A DNA stretch of 53,514 nucleotides from Phycisphaerales bacterium (GTDB lineage Bacteria; Planctomycetota; Phycisphaerae; Phycisphaerales; SM1A02), in contig JAKVBQ010000021.1 in NCBI GenBank assembly GCA_022447205.1, forward strand, positions 1-53,514. The letters are read 5' to 3'. How positions within the stretch are numbered: position 1 is the stretch's first letter; each line of letters starts with the position of its first letter. Positions 23,789 through 32,507 of the stretch are shown piece after piece. A model generated the notes under the pieces. The model was not told where the DNA came from and searched no databases. It saw nothing but the letters and a program-made list of their open reading frames with translations. The position numbers and the translations under genes are program-made.

Positions 23789-25099
23789 ATGGCAGATGGT
23801 TCGGAACAGGTCAACAACAATGTCCGCGCAGGTGCGTTCATCCTCGCTGCTCTGGCGTTGGGCATCTCGGTCTTCGTGATCCTCTCGGGCTGGGACCCAT
23901 TCGAGAGCCGAACCTCGTACGAGCTCAGCTTCTCGGTCGAGCAGGGCGTGGACGGGCTTTCAGCGGGAAGTGATGTCAAGGTCGGCGGCCTCATCAAGGG
24001 AACGGTCACCAGCGTCTCACCCCAGTTCACGACACAGGACGGCACGACTCAGTTCGATTCGATCCTCGTCGGCTTCAATGTGGACAATGACGTCACCCTG
24101 TGGAGCAACGCGCAGGTGACCAGGTACACCCCGCTCCTCGGTGGCGGCGCCTGGCTGAACTTCGACAGCGTCGGATTCCCGAAGGGAACCGACACCCCCG
24201 GAGGCACCGTCCTCCCGTCGGGAGGGCGCCTCGACGCGACCACCGCGGGTGGCATGCTCGCCACCCTCCTCGGCCCCTCGAACGCGCAGAAGACGAGCAA
24301 CGCACTCACGAACATCGACGAGTTCACGGTGTTCCTCGCCGACATCCCCAAGACCTGGAACGCCGACGTCGTCCCGATGCTCGACAACGCGGATGCCGTG
24401 GTCGCGGACATCAGGCAGGACTACCAGCCATGGTCGGAGAAGGTGACGGCCTTCCTCGATCGAATCGACACCGCCGCGGTGAAGCTCGACGAGGCACTCG
24501 ACGACGCGAAGCCGGTGCTGGCAAGCGCACAGAAGGACCTCGACGCGATTGGCGAGCTCCTGGCGGAGAACGGTCCGAAGCTCACCAGCGGACTCGACAA
24601 CATCCTCGTGATGACCGAAGACGGCAAGGAAGTCCTTGCGGGACTCAAGACCGACACCATGGCGAAGTTGAACGCGATCCTCGACCAGGGCGAGGAAGGG
24701 ATCGGTTCCTTCAGGTCGACGATCGACCGCATCGATGCGGAACTCGCGGTTCGGATGCCCGACATCAGCATGATGCTTGCCGACCTCAGGCAGGCCAGTG
24801 CGCAGTTGAAGCTGACCTCCCTCGAGGTCAGGCGCAGCCCGTGGAAGTTGCTGTACACCCCGTCAACCACGGAAGTCGCGCACGAGAACCTGTATGAATC
24901 GGCCCGCAGCTACGTGATGGCGACCAACGAGCTGGAGGCGGCCGCCAGGGCCCTGAGAGAGGCCTTCGACCTGGACCCGGACCAGCAGCAGATCGATCCC
25001 GAGCTCCGCAGGCAGGTCCAGGAGTACGTCATGGACGCACTCGAACGATACAAGGTGGCACAGGAACGCCTCTTCTCGGAGATCGTCGACCAGCCATGA
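23789..25099 (+). CDS. MCE/MlaD-family protein 1
   Basis: A 436-aa envelope protein. It has a short cytosolic N-terminus, one membrane helix (about 15-36), then an MCE domain (about 45-150: DGLSAGSDVKVGGLIKGTVTSV, TPLLGGGAWLNF) and a long alpha-helical C-terminal region. MCE proteins form rings or tunnels carrying lipids between membranes. GGAGG at 23776-23780, seven nt before the ATG, sets the start. No MlaE permease or MlaF ATPase gene is adjacent. It is followed after 72 nt by a second MCE gene sharing a C-terminal segment. Confidence 0.88.
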   Translation: MADGSEQVNNNVRAGAFILAALALGISVFVILSGWDPFESRTSYELSFSVEQGVDGLSAGSDVKVGGLIKGTVTSVSPQFTTQDGTTQFDSILVGFNVDNDVTLWSNAQVTRYTPLLGGGAWLNFDSVGFPKGTDTPGGTVLPSGGRLDATTAGGMLATLLGPSNAQKTSNALTNIDEFTVFLADIPKTWNADVVPMLDNADAVVADIRQDYQPWSEKVTAFLDRIDTAAVKLDEALDDAKPVLASAQKDLDAIGELLAENGPKLTSGLDNILVMTEDGKEVLAGLKTDTMAKLNAILDQGEEGIGSFRSTIDRIDAELAVRMPDISMMLADLRQASAQLKLTSLEVRRSPWKLLYTPSTTEVAHENLYESARSYVMATNELEAAARALREAFDLDPDQQQIDPELRRQVQEYVMDALERYKVAQERLFSEIVDQP

Positions 25100-25171
25100 C
25101 CACCCCCACGGCAGGTCGGGCATGATCCCCGGAAACGGCGGTTCGCGAGACACGACACGCAAGGACGTTCC

Positions 25172-26470
25172 TTGAGCGAATACGGCACTGACAAGAAGCG
25201 AGAACGTCGCGCAGGCATGGCGATCATCCTGCTCCTTGCGATCCTGCTCGCGTCGATCACCGCCTTCGCCCGCTGGCGGAACAACCCCGGCGAGACCGTC
25301 ACCTACCAGGTGGTGTTCGATCTCCAGTCCGGCATCGAGGGCGTGCAACCGGGCTCGATCGTCCTCTACGGGGGCATCGAGATCGGCAAGGTCAGGAAGC
25401 TGCACTACCGGAACGAGGAACTGATCGTCGTGGCCGAGGTCATCAAGACGTACCAGTTCCGCGAAGGTGCACAGGTCTACCGGTCGACCCCGCTCATCGG
25501 AGGGGCCTCCACGCTCGTGGTCACCTCACTCGGCGGACAGTCCGAGGAGGTGCTCCCGAACAACGCCCGCATCAACGCGATCCTGCCGAAGGGTGGAAGG
25601 ACCACAATCCTCGGTGAGGAGAACGTCCAGCGAGTCGACAAGATCAGGCTCGCCTTCAGCGAGTCGATGGATGGCTTGCGGGAGATGGCGGACAAGGCGA
25701 GCAGGATCGGCAGCGCCAGCAGTTCATTCACGGAATTCACCGGGGACATGGCCGACGACATCGAGGGATGGCGCCCGCGCCTCGATGCGATCGAGAACCG
25801 ACTGAACTCGATCTCGAGCAGGTTGAACGCCCTGCGAGACCAGACGACGCCCCTGATGGAGAAGGGTGACTTCGTGGCGCGGGAGCTGGGAAGTCTCGGC
25901 GACACGCTCGACGAGGGGACCAGGAACCTCGGCAAGGACTTCGACGCACTTTCCATCGACTTCGAGGGACTGCGAAACGACTACGAGGAGCAGGTCATGC
26001 CCAACCTGGACGCGATCATCTCGAGGGGGGAAGCCTCATGGCTCGCCTCCCAGGAGAGCCTCGACCGCCTCAGGAGCCTCGCTGGAGAAGGCCGCTCCTC
26101 CCTGCAGAAGTTCATCGCGGACAGCACCCTCGCCGCCCAGCAGCTGAAGCTCGCGGAGGCGGAGATCATCGGATCGCTCGGACTGGAACTCCTGGAGCGA
26201 CCCTCGACGGAGGACCAGGATCTCTTGATCAGGGAAGCCGCGATGGGCGACTGGGCGAGGACGGCGGTCAGGCTGGCCGAGCTGCTTCGGCTCCTCGAGT
26301 CGATCGACGCACCCGTGGAAGACGAGGGCGAGCAGTCGAAACTGCTCCGTCGGCTCATCGACGAGATTCGATCGAACCTCGCTGAATTCGACTCGATCCA
26401 GGACCGCATCTTCAAGCTCGACCGCCCATCGCCGGATGTCGGCGAAGCCGGCGAAGAGAGCTCCGGGTGA
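25172..26470 (+). CDS. MCE/MlaD-family protein 2
   Basis: A 432-aa paralogue of the preceding protein: basic N-terminus, membrane helix (about 14-33), MCE domain (about 42-140: GIEGVQPGSIVLYGGIEIGKVRKL, YRSTPLIGGASTLVV), then heptad-like helices to about residue 330. Its QQLKLAEAEIIGSLGLELL...PSTED stretch parallels QLKLTSLEVRRSPWKLLY..PSTTE in protein 1. The TTG start at 25172 has AAGGA at a normal distance; no suitable ATG precedes the membrane helix. Its stop overlaps the GTG of the methyltransferase gene (GTGA). The two proteins could form a hetero-oligomeric lipid bridge, which is inference. Confidence 0.85.
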   Translation: MSEYGTDKKRERRAGMAIILLLAILLASITAFARWRNNPGETVTYQVVFDLQSGIEGVQPGSIVLYGGIEIGKVRKLHYRNEELIVVAEVIKTYQFREGAQVYRSTPLIGGASTLVVTSLGGQSEEVLPNNARINAILPKGGRTTILGEENVQRVDKIRLAFSESMDGLREMADKASRIGSASSSFTEFTGDMADDIEGWRPRLDAIENRLNSISSRLNALRDQTTPLMEKGDFVARELGSLGDTLDEGTRNLGKDFDALSIDFEGLRNDYEEQVMPNLDAIISRGEASWLASQESLDRLRSLAGEGRSSLQKFIADSTLAAQQLKLAEAEIIGSLGLELLERPSTEDQDLLIREAAMGDWARTAVRLAELLRLLESIDAPVEDEGEQSKLLRRLIDEIRSNLAEFDSIQDRIFKLDRPSPDVGEAGEESSG

Positions 26471-27330
26471 ACGATGCGATGGGCTCGATGATCACCATCA
26501 GGGATGTCGAGGACCCACGGCTCGCCGACTATCGCGAACTCAGGGATGCCGACCTGCGGGGAGCTCGAAGACTCTTCACCGTGGAGTCACTTCGAGTGGT
26601 TCGTCGATTCATCCGGAGCGGCTGGCCGATCGAATCGATCCTCCTCGAACCTCAGGCTGCGGCAGAACTCGAAGAGGAGTTGTCGATGGTTCGGGACGAA
26701 GTCCCGATCTACCTGGCGCCCGAAGATTCGATGCGTGCGATCTCCGGCTACGGATTCCATGGCGGCGCACTCGCACTCGGCAGACGACCTGACATGGCCC
26801 CCGGCATCGGTTGCCTCGACGAACTGCTCGGAAGAAACCGGCTCACGATCCTCGCCGCCGAAGGCGTCGTCCACGTTGACAACATGGGGAGCCTCTTTCG
26901 CAACGCCGCGTGCCTCGGTGCGGATGCGGTCCTGCTCGCCCCGGACTGCGCAGACCCCTTGTTGCGGAAGACGGTCAGGATCTCCACCGGACGGGTCTTC
27001 TCGATGCCATGGTCGTTCATCGACCCATGGCAGGAGACACTCGACGCCCTTCGATCGGAACACGGGATCCACGTCGTCGGACTGGATACCCACCCCGAGG
27101 CCGTCTCGATCGACGAGATGACCGATGCGCCGAAGACGCTCCTGCTGCTGGGAGGAGAGGGACACGGCCTGACACCGGAGAGCATCGGTTCCTGTGATCA
27201 GCTCTGCGAGATCCCGGTCTCGATGCCGGTCGATGACACCGAGGATGCTTCGCTCAACGTCGCGGTTGCGTCAGCCATCGCCCTGAACGAACGATTCCGC
27301 AGACTTCGACTGGGGAATGATCTCGATTGA
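26467..27330 (+). CDS. TrmH/SpoU-family RNA 2'-O-methyltransferase
   Basis: A 287-aa SPOUT methyltransferase using S-adenosylmethionine on rRNA or tRNA. Motif 1 is DNMGSLFRNAACLGADAVLL, motif 2 LLLLGGEGHGLTPE, and motif 3 PVDDTEDASLNVAVASAIAL. The N-terminal 100 residues form the substrate-recognition domain. The GTG start overlaps the preceding stop, so it is coupled to the MCE pair. Its last 60 bases overlap the 3' end of murA on the opposite strand. The exact RNA target is not deducible. Confidence 0.92.
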   Translation: MNDAMGSMITIRDVEDPRLADYRELRDADLRGARRLFTVESLRVVRRFIRSGWPIESILLEPQAAAELEEELSMVRDEVPIYLAPEDSMRAISGYGFHGGALALGRRPDMAPGIGCLDELLGRNRLTILAAEGVVHVDNMGSLFRNAACLGADAVLLAPDCADPLLRKTVRISTGRVFSMPWSFIDPWQETLDALRSEHGIHVVGLDTHPEAVSIDEMTDAPKTLLLLGGEGHGLTPESIGSCDQLCEIPVSMPVDDTEDASLNVAVASAIALNERFRRLRLGNDLD

Positions 27331-28674
27331 GGGCATGGACGAACCCTGCCCCTCGAGCACGGGTGGCTCCCAGAGCACTTCACCGGTCACGTCATCCGTA
27401 CGCCGGATCACCGCACCAAGCGCGGCAAGCTGGCGTTCCATCCGGACGTAGCCACGGTCGAGGTGGTAGACGCGCTTCACGATCGTCTCCCCTTCCGCGG
27501 CAAGGCCGGCGATGACCAGGCACGCGGAGGCACGCAGGTCGGATGCCATGACAGGCGCTCCGATCAGGTGAGGAACGCCCTGCACCACGACGGTGGGCCC
27601 TTGCCGGGTGAATTGAGCGCCCATGCGGGTCAGCTCCGCCACGTGCATGAATCGTTCCGGATAGATCTTCTCGGTGATCACGCTGTTGCCGTCAGCCAGG
27701 CACAGGAGCGTCATGAACTGCGCCTGCAGGTCGGTCGGGAAACCGGGGTGGGGCTGGGTCGTGAGCACGGTCGGCAGCAGACGACGGTCACTGGTGACCC
27801 GGACCGTGGCTTCCGATGAACAGGAATCCCCGTCGAGACGCTCCACGCGCACGCCGATCTGGTCCATCACGTCCAACGCGGCAAGCAGGCTGTCCCAGGG
27901 GAAGCGCTCGAGGACGATCTCACCGTTGGTGGCAGCCGCCGCGATCGCCCAGGTTCCCGCGACGATGCGGTCGGGCATGACGGGATGGTCGGTGCCGCAC
28001 AGGGATTCCACGCCGTCGATCACCAGCCGGGGACTGCCGGCACCATGGATCTGCGCACCCATCTTGTTCAGCATGTTCGCGAGGTCGACGATCTCCGGCT
28101 CGCAGGCGGCGGACTCGATCACCGTGGTGCCTTCCGCGAGCACGGCGGCACTCATGATGTTCGCGGTGCCGGTCACGGTCGAACCGAACGGCCCACCGAG
28201 GAAGACGGTCGCGCCCTTCAGGCGATCGGCTTCAGCGATGATGTCACCGTTCTCGAGCCTGATGCGCGCGCCGAGCTTCTCAAGCCCCCGGAGGTGCAGG
28301 TCGATCGGTCGATGACCGAATGCGCAGCCACCGGGCATCGAGATCCGTGCGGTCCCGCGTCGTGCAAGCATCGGGCCGAGCACGCAGATCGATGCGCGCA
28401 TCGTGCTGACCACGTCATAGCGGGCATGGCAGAGGGTCGGATCCTCGACACGCAACTGCATGCGCTCCCCGGGAGCCCCGGTGCTGCTCACACCGAGTTC
28501 GGAGAGCAGCCGCTCCATGTTTCGAATGTCACTCAGGTCGGGGATGTCGCGCAGGGTCAGGGTTTCGTCCGCAAGCAGTGACGCCGCCATCAACGGAAGC
28601 GCGGCGTTCTTCGAACCGTCGACCTGAAGGGTCCCGGCAAGCCTTGCTCCGCCCTTGATTTCAAATTGATCCAT
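27271..28674 (-). CDS. murA: UDP-N-acetylglucosamine 1-carboxyvinyltransferase
   Basis: First committed step of peptidoglycan synthesis, adding enolpyruvate to UDP-GlcNAc. The protein is 467 aa, longer than the usual 420-430. K22 (DGSKNAALPLM), the catalytic cysteine C117 (MPGGCAFGHRPIDLHLRGLEKLGA, the fosfomycin target), PGFPTDLQAQFM and RMGAQF are present. The C-terminal 40 residues (WEPPVLEGQGSSMPSIEIIPQ...) are an extension, and this part overlaps the trmH-like gene tail to tail. AAGGACGAGG precedes the ATG. The 5' leader carries a strong hairpin. Confidence 0.96.
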   Translation of the reverse strand: MDQFEIKGGARLAGTLQVDGSKNAALPLMAASLLADETLTLRDIPDLSDIRNMERLLSELGVSSTGAPGERMQLRVEDPTLCHARYDVVSTMRASICVLGPMLARRGTARISMPGGCAFGHRPIDLHLRGLEKLGARIRLENGDIIAEADRLKGATVFLGGPFGSTVTGTANIMSAAVLAEGTTVIESAACEPEIVDLANMLNKMGAQIHGAGSPRLVIDGVESLCGTDHPVMPDRIVAGTWAIAAAATNGEIVLERFPWDSLLAALDVMDQIGVRVERLDGDSCSSEATVRVTSDRRLLPTVLTTQPHPGFPTDLQAQFMTLLCLADGNSVITEKIYPERFMHVAELTRMGAQFTRQGPTVVVQGVPHLIGAPVMASDLRASACLVIAGLAAEGETIVKRVYHLDRGYVRMERQLAALGAVIRRTDDVTGEVLWEPPVLEGQGSSMPSIEIIPQSKSAESFVQGDG

Positions 28675-28712
28675 TCGAACCTCGTCCTTGAGAATCCTCG
28701 TTGCCTTTCCAT

Positions 28713-28734
28713 GCGGCCCGATAACCCGGGCCGC
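28713..28734 (-). promoter_or_regulatory. 5' leader hairpin of murA
   Basis: A perfect 8-bp GC stem GCGGCCCG/CGGGCCGC with a 6-base loop lies 39 nt upstream of murA. It would begin about 6 nt after the start site predicted from the TAGAAT box at 28752-28747. No T-run follows, so it is not a terminator. Confidence 0.45.
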
Positions 28735-28746
28735 CAGCCAGTGTGG

Positions 28747-28752
28747 ATTCTA
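28747..28752 (-). promoter_or_regulatory. -10 element of murA
   Basis: TAGAAT on minus (GTTAGAATCC). The -35 region is weak. Confidence 0.35.
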
Positions 28753-28853
28753 ACTGGTTGTTCTGGATGAGTCCGATCCCCAAGTTACCCCCCATACAAC
28801 CGGCACTCCCGGAACAACCTCAAGGCAACCCCCAAGTTGCCCGATCCACCCCC

Positions 28854-28881
28854 TTGGACACCGGGCGATGAATCGTACGGT
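28854..28881 (+). promoter_or_regulatory. Promoter of the fibro-slime protein gene (TTGGAC-N16-TACGGT)
   Basis: TTGGAC 28854-28859 and TACGGT 28876-28881 are 16 bases apart. Start near 28888, leader about 34 nt including GGGGAG. Confidence 0.4.
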
Positions 28882-28921
28882 CCACCAGGAAGGCTTACCC
28901 TCGACGCGGGGAGAAAACACC

Positions 28922-29839
28922 ATGCGACACACCATCATTCCCATCATCGGCGCCTCATGCCTGGCGATCCTCGTCGGAGGGCTCAACGCCACCCCGACCC
29001 CCCTCCCCAACACCGACGCCACGGACGAGAATCCGGATGAGATCACCCTCACCGGCGTGGTACGTGACTTCAAGGAACGGAGCGTGGACGGCGGACATAC
29101 CGATTTCGAGCGACAGCCGGGGCTCGGCTACGGCCTCTACGCCCAGAACATCGCCGTCGACATCGGAGCGGACGAGAAGCCGGTCTTCACCGGCAACGGA
29201 CGCAAGGTGCGTCGTTCCTACCGCGATGCCGGAGGGAACCCGATCTGCTGGACGCTCTACGACCCCAGCAGGGGCGACCGAATCGGCCGCTGGAGCGGTT
29301 ACGACAGCGGAGGGATCGAATCGGCGAGCTCCTTCAACATGTGGTTCAACGACGTCCTCGGCATGAACATGTCACGAACCCTGGACCTGACCCTCGTCCG
29401 CGAGGAGGACGGCTCGTACGTCTTCGACAGCAACGAGGTCGACTGGTGCCAGGAGGTCGGGGGCTTCTTCCCGATCGAGAACCAGCTCTTCGGGAATTCC
29501 GCACCTCAGAACAACGCCCCGAACCGGAACTTCCACTTCACCTTCGAACTGCACACGGAGTTCACCTACAACGAGGGTGACGGCCAGATCTTCACCTTCC
29601 GAGGGGATGACGACGTGTGGGTCTTCGTGAACGGGAAGCTCGTGATCGACCTGGGTGGCGTCCACGCTGCGGAGGAGCAGACTGTCGACATCGACCGGCT
29701 GGATCTCGTCGACGGAGAGGACTATCGCCTCTCGTTCTTCTTCGCGGAACGCCACCGAACCCAGTCCAACTTCCGGATCCAGACCAACCTGAGACTGGAC
29801 TCGGTCGACCTCCCGACGGTGACCGCAGCCTACGATTGA
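28922..29839 (+). CDS. Secreted fibro-slime domain protein
   Basis: A 305-aa protein. A hydrophobic N-terminus (RHTIIPIIGASCLAILVGGLNA) is the export signal. The mature part is one fibro-slime/PA14-like beta domain: TLTGVVRDF, the central FNMWFNDVLGMN, and TFRGDDDVWVFVNGKLVIDLGG, the metal-binding hallmark, then FFAERHRTQSNFRI. The domain is shared with slime-mould and myxobacterial matrix proteins and often binds carbohydrate. GGGGAG precedes the ATG. There is no sorting tail or anchor, so it is probably secreted freely. It is monocistronic with a terminator behind it. Confidence 0.88.
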   Translation: MRHTIIPIIGASCLAILVGGLNATPTPLPNTDATDENPDEITLTGVVRDFKERSVDGGHTDFERQPGLGYGLYAQNIAVDIGADEKPVFTGNGRKVRRSYRDAGGNPICWTLYDPSRGDRIGRWSGYDSGGIESASSFNMWFNDVLGMNMSRTLDLTLVREEDGSYVFDSNEVDWCQEVGGFFPIENQLFGNSAPQNNAPNRNFHFTFELHTEFTYNEGDGQIFTFRGDDDVWVFVNGKLVIDLGGVHAAEEQTVDIDRLDLVDGEDYRLSFFFAERHRTQSNFRIQTNLRLDSVDLPTVTAAYD

Positions 29840-29879
29840 CACATCCGGCGATTCCGTCGGCGAGCCCACGAATCACACG

Positions 29880-29909
29880 GGGCCTGCAGGAGCATCCTCC
29901 CGCAGGCCC
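29880..29909 (+). terminator. Intrinsic terminator after the fibro-slime gene
   Basis: GGGCCTGC/GCAGGCCC stem with an inner AGGA/TCCT extension, followed by TTCTTTC. Confidence 0.75.
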
Positions 29910-29938
29910 TTCTTTCATGCCGGGACCGTCAGGGCTGC

Positions 29939-29944
29939 TAGAAT
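29939..29944 (+). promoter_or_regulatory. -10 element of the ferredoxin-NADP reductase gene (leaderless type)
   Basis: TAGAAT, preceded by GC, ends 6 nt before the ATG at 29951. There is no ribosome-binding sequence between them and no clear -35. Confidence 0.45.
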
Positions 29945-29950
29945 CAGGGG

Positions 29951-30943
29951 ATGCATGCCGAGCCAGCCCCCGAACGCACCCTCGATCCGGTCCTCCCGGA
30001 CGCGATGATGAACCTCGTCAAGCCGACGGAGCCCGTCGTCGGACGCGTCACGCGAAACGAATCCTGCATGCGGGGCAAGAGCGCGAGCTTCGTCCGGCAC
30101 ATCGCCATCGATGTCTCGGGAACACCCCTCGAAGGGAACTTCAGGGCCGGGCAGGCGTTCGGAGTCGTGCCTCCGGGAACGGACGAACGGGGTCGCCCCG
30201 AGAAGGTCCGCCTCTACTCGATCGCCTCCCCCACTCGCGGCGAGGACGGGGAAGGCAGGATCCTCTCCACCACCTGCAAGCGTCTGATCGACGAGTTCAC
30301 CCCGCAGACCGGCAAGGACGACAAGGAACGTCACGATCTCTTCATCGGCAAGTGCAGCAACTACCTGTGCGACCTGAATGTCGGCGACGAGGTCCTGGTG
30401 ACGGGACCGTCCGGCAAGCGCTTCCTCCTGCCGGTCAGACCGAACGACCATGACTACCTCTTCCTTGCGACCGGAACCGGGATCGCCCCCTACCGTGGCA
30501 TGGTTGCGGACCTCCTCGAGGGACCCGACGGCCCGGTGGAGAGCGACATCCATCTCGTGATGGGGGTGGGGTACACCAGCGACCTCCTCTATGACGACAC
30601 CTGGCGGGAACTGGCCGAGAAGCACCCGAACTTCCACTACCACACCGTGGTCAGTCGCGAACTGCTTCCGAACGGCGATCGTGGCGGCTACATCCACCAC
30701 TTCCTCGACCGCCAGATCGAGCTCCATGACTCACTGATCAGGTCGGATCGGACCCTGATGTACATGTGCGGCCTTGCCGGCATGCAGCTCGGCGTCTTCC
30801 AGCTCCTGGCTCGTCTCGGGCTGGGCGACGGCTACCTGAAGGTCAAGGAAGCGCTTGCGGACACCGATCCCTCGGAATGGGACAGTGCGTCGATCAAGCG
30901 GCACGTCCGCCCGACGCATCGCTGCATGCTCGAAGTCTATTGA
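29951..30943 (+). CDS. Ferredoxin-NADP+ reductase, plant type
   Basis: A 330-aa FAD enzyme moving electrons between ferredoxin and NADP(H). It has RLYSIAS (FAD), CSNYLCD, the GPSGK loop, ATGTGIAPYRGM (NADP pyrophosphate site), YMCGLAGM, and the C-terminal EVY whose terminal tyrosine stacks on the flavin. These are the marks of the plant/cyanobacterial class rather than the bacterial FPR class. The BoxA reductase domain is a related alternative. TAGAAT six nt before the ATG suggests a leaderless message. It is monocistronic; no ferredoxin gene lies nearby. The gene converges on fumC with a 12-nt gap. Confidence 0.9.
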   Translation: MHAEPAPERTLDPVLPDAMMNLVKPTEPVVGRVTRNESCMRGKSASFVRHIAIDVSGTPLEGNFRAGQAFGVVPPGTDERGRPEKVRLYSIASPTRGEDGEGRILSTTCKRLIDEFTPQTGKDDKERHDLFIGKCSNYLCDLNVGDEVLVTGPSGKRFLLPVRPNDHDYLFLATGTGIAPYRGMVADLLEGPDGPVESDIHLVMGVGYTSDLLYDDTWRELAEKHPNFHYHTVVSRELLPNGDRGGYIHHFLDRQIELHDSLIRSDRTLMYMCGLAGMQLGVFQLLARLGLGDGYLKVKEALADTDPSEWDSASIKRHVRPTHRCMLEVY

Positions 30944-30955
30944 CCGACGACCGGA

Positions 30956-32449
30956 TCAGTCCGGCCGGGTCATCCCTTCGGCGTCCAGGAGCTCGTCCAG
31001 GAGCTCCTCCTCGATCATCTCGAGCGCGAGCACGTGCTCTCGGATCGTCCGGTTCTTCGCAAAGGACTCCTTCGCGATCCGTGCAGCGGTGTCGTACCCG
31101 ATCTCGGGCGCGAGCTTGGTGCAGAGCATGAGACTCCGTTCGACGAAGCCCGCCGCGTTCTCCTCGTTGACCTCGAGACCTTCGATGCAGCGTTCCCTGA
31201 ACACGTTCGCCACGTTCGCCATCAGGTTGATCGACTCCATGATGTTGGCGGCCATCATGGGCATGGCGACGTTCAGCTGAAGGATCGAACCCACCCCCCC
31301 GAGTCCTCCAGCAGTGATCGCGGCGTCGTTGCCGATGACCTGGCATGCCACCTGGACGACCGATTCGCACATCACGGGATTGACCTTGCCCGGCATGATC
31401 GATGATCCCGGCTGGGTCGCTGGCAGGCTGAGTTCGAACAGCCCGGCGCGAGGACCTGAACCGAGCAATCTGATGTCGCTCGCGATCTTCGAAAGCGAGA
31501 CGGCGATCGTCTTCAGCTCTCCGGAGGCCTCCACGACGCAGTCGCGGGTGGACTGGGCCTCGAAGTGGTTGGCGGCCTCGCTGAACTTCACGCCGGACAT
31601 CTTCGAAAGCCTGGAAGCGACACCCTTCCCGAAGCGGGAATGAGTGTTGATCCCGGTTCCGACCGCGGTCCCGCCGATCGGGAGGTTCTCGGCGAGGCGG
31701 ACCATGGCACGCTCGGCACGAACCCTGGCGAGATCCATCTGGGCGGCGAACCCCCCGAACTCCTGTCCGAGCCTGACCGGCGTCGCATCCATGAGATGGG
31801 TCCGACCGATCTTCACGATCTTGTCCCACTTGCGGGCCTTCGCGTGCAGGGCCTTCGCCAGCGCCTTCACCGAGGGCAGCAGGTGCTCCTTGATCGCCAT
31901 GGCGGCAGCGATCTGCATCGCGGTCGGGAAGGTGTCGTTGCTGCTCTGCCCCATGTTCACGTGGTCGTTCGGATGAATCGGTTCCTTCGCCCCGACCTCG
32001 TTGCCTCGGGACAGTGAGACATGGTTCGACACCACCTCGTTCACGTTCATGTTGGTGCTCGTACCGGACCCGGTCTGGAACACGTCGACCGGGAACTGCT
32101 TCATCCAGCCCGCATCGAGGGTGCCATCGGCGGCCTGGGCATCAATGCCGTCGATGATCTCGTTGCAGGCCTTCATGATCATCCGAGCCTTGGTCTTCTG
32201 CAGCACGCCGAGATCCATGTTGGTCTCGGCAGCAGCGCACTTCAGGAGAACGAACGCACGAATCACCTCGTAGGGAAGCGGTCGATTCGCGATGGGGAAG
32301 TTCGCCACGGCTCGTGCAGTGGTCGCTCCATAGATCGAGTCCGCAGGGAGGGTCATCTCCCCCATCGAGTCGCTCTCGACACGAGTATGCCTGGTGCGTG
32401 CTCGTGAACGCGCGCCTGCTGCTCTTCGACGTCCTGACTTCTTGGCCAT
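30956..32449 (-). CDS. fumC: Fumarate hydratase, class II
   Basis: Reversible hydration of fumarate to malate in the TCA cycle; oxygen-stable homotetramer. The protein is 497 aa. SGTSTNMNVNEV, HPNDHVNMGQSSNDTFPTAM, GRTHLMDATPVRLGQE and the signature GSSIMPGKVNPV (catalytic Ser loop) are intact. Residues 1-25 are an unusual Arg/Lys-rich extension (AKKSGRRRAAGARSRARTRH) before the enzyme proper. AAGAGGAG upstream supports the ATG at 32449, so the extension is probably real. It lies 58 nt behind the sirtuin gene on the same strand and is likely co-transcribed. Confidence 0.96.
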   Translation of the reverse strand: MAKKSGRRRAAGARSRARTRHTRVESDSMGEMTLPADSIYGATTARAVANFPIANRPLPYEVIRAFVLLKCAAAETNMDLGVLQKTKARMIMKACNEIIDGIDAQAADGTLDAGWMKQFPVDVFQTGSGTSTNMNVNEVVSNHVSLSRGNEVGAKEPIHPNDHVNMGQSSNDTFPTAMQIAAAMAIKEHLLPSVKALAKALHAKARKWDKIVKIGRTHLMDATPVRLGQEFGGFAAQMDLARVRAERAMVRLAENLPIGGTAVGTGINTHSRFGKGVASRLSKMSGVKFSEAANHFEAQSTRDCVVEASGELKTIAVSLSKIASDIRLLGSGPRAGLFELSLPATQPGSSIMPGKVNPVMCESVVQVACQVIGNDAAITAGGLGGVGSILQLNVAMPMMAANIMESINLMANVANVFRERCIEGLEVNEENAAGFVERSLMLCTKLAPEIGYDTAARIAKESFAKNRTIREHVLALEMIEEELLDELLDAEGMTRPD

Positions 32450-32507
32450 GGGGCTGTGCTCCTCTTGATGCCTGCTGAGACCGACCATGATATCGAAGCC
32501 GCGGCGT

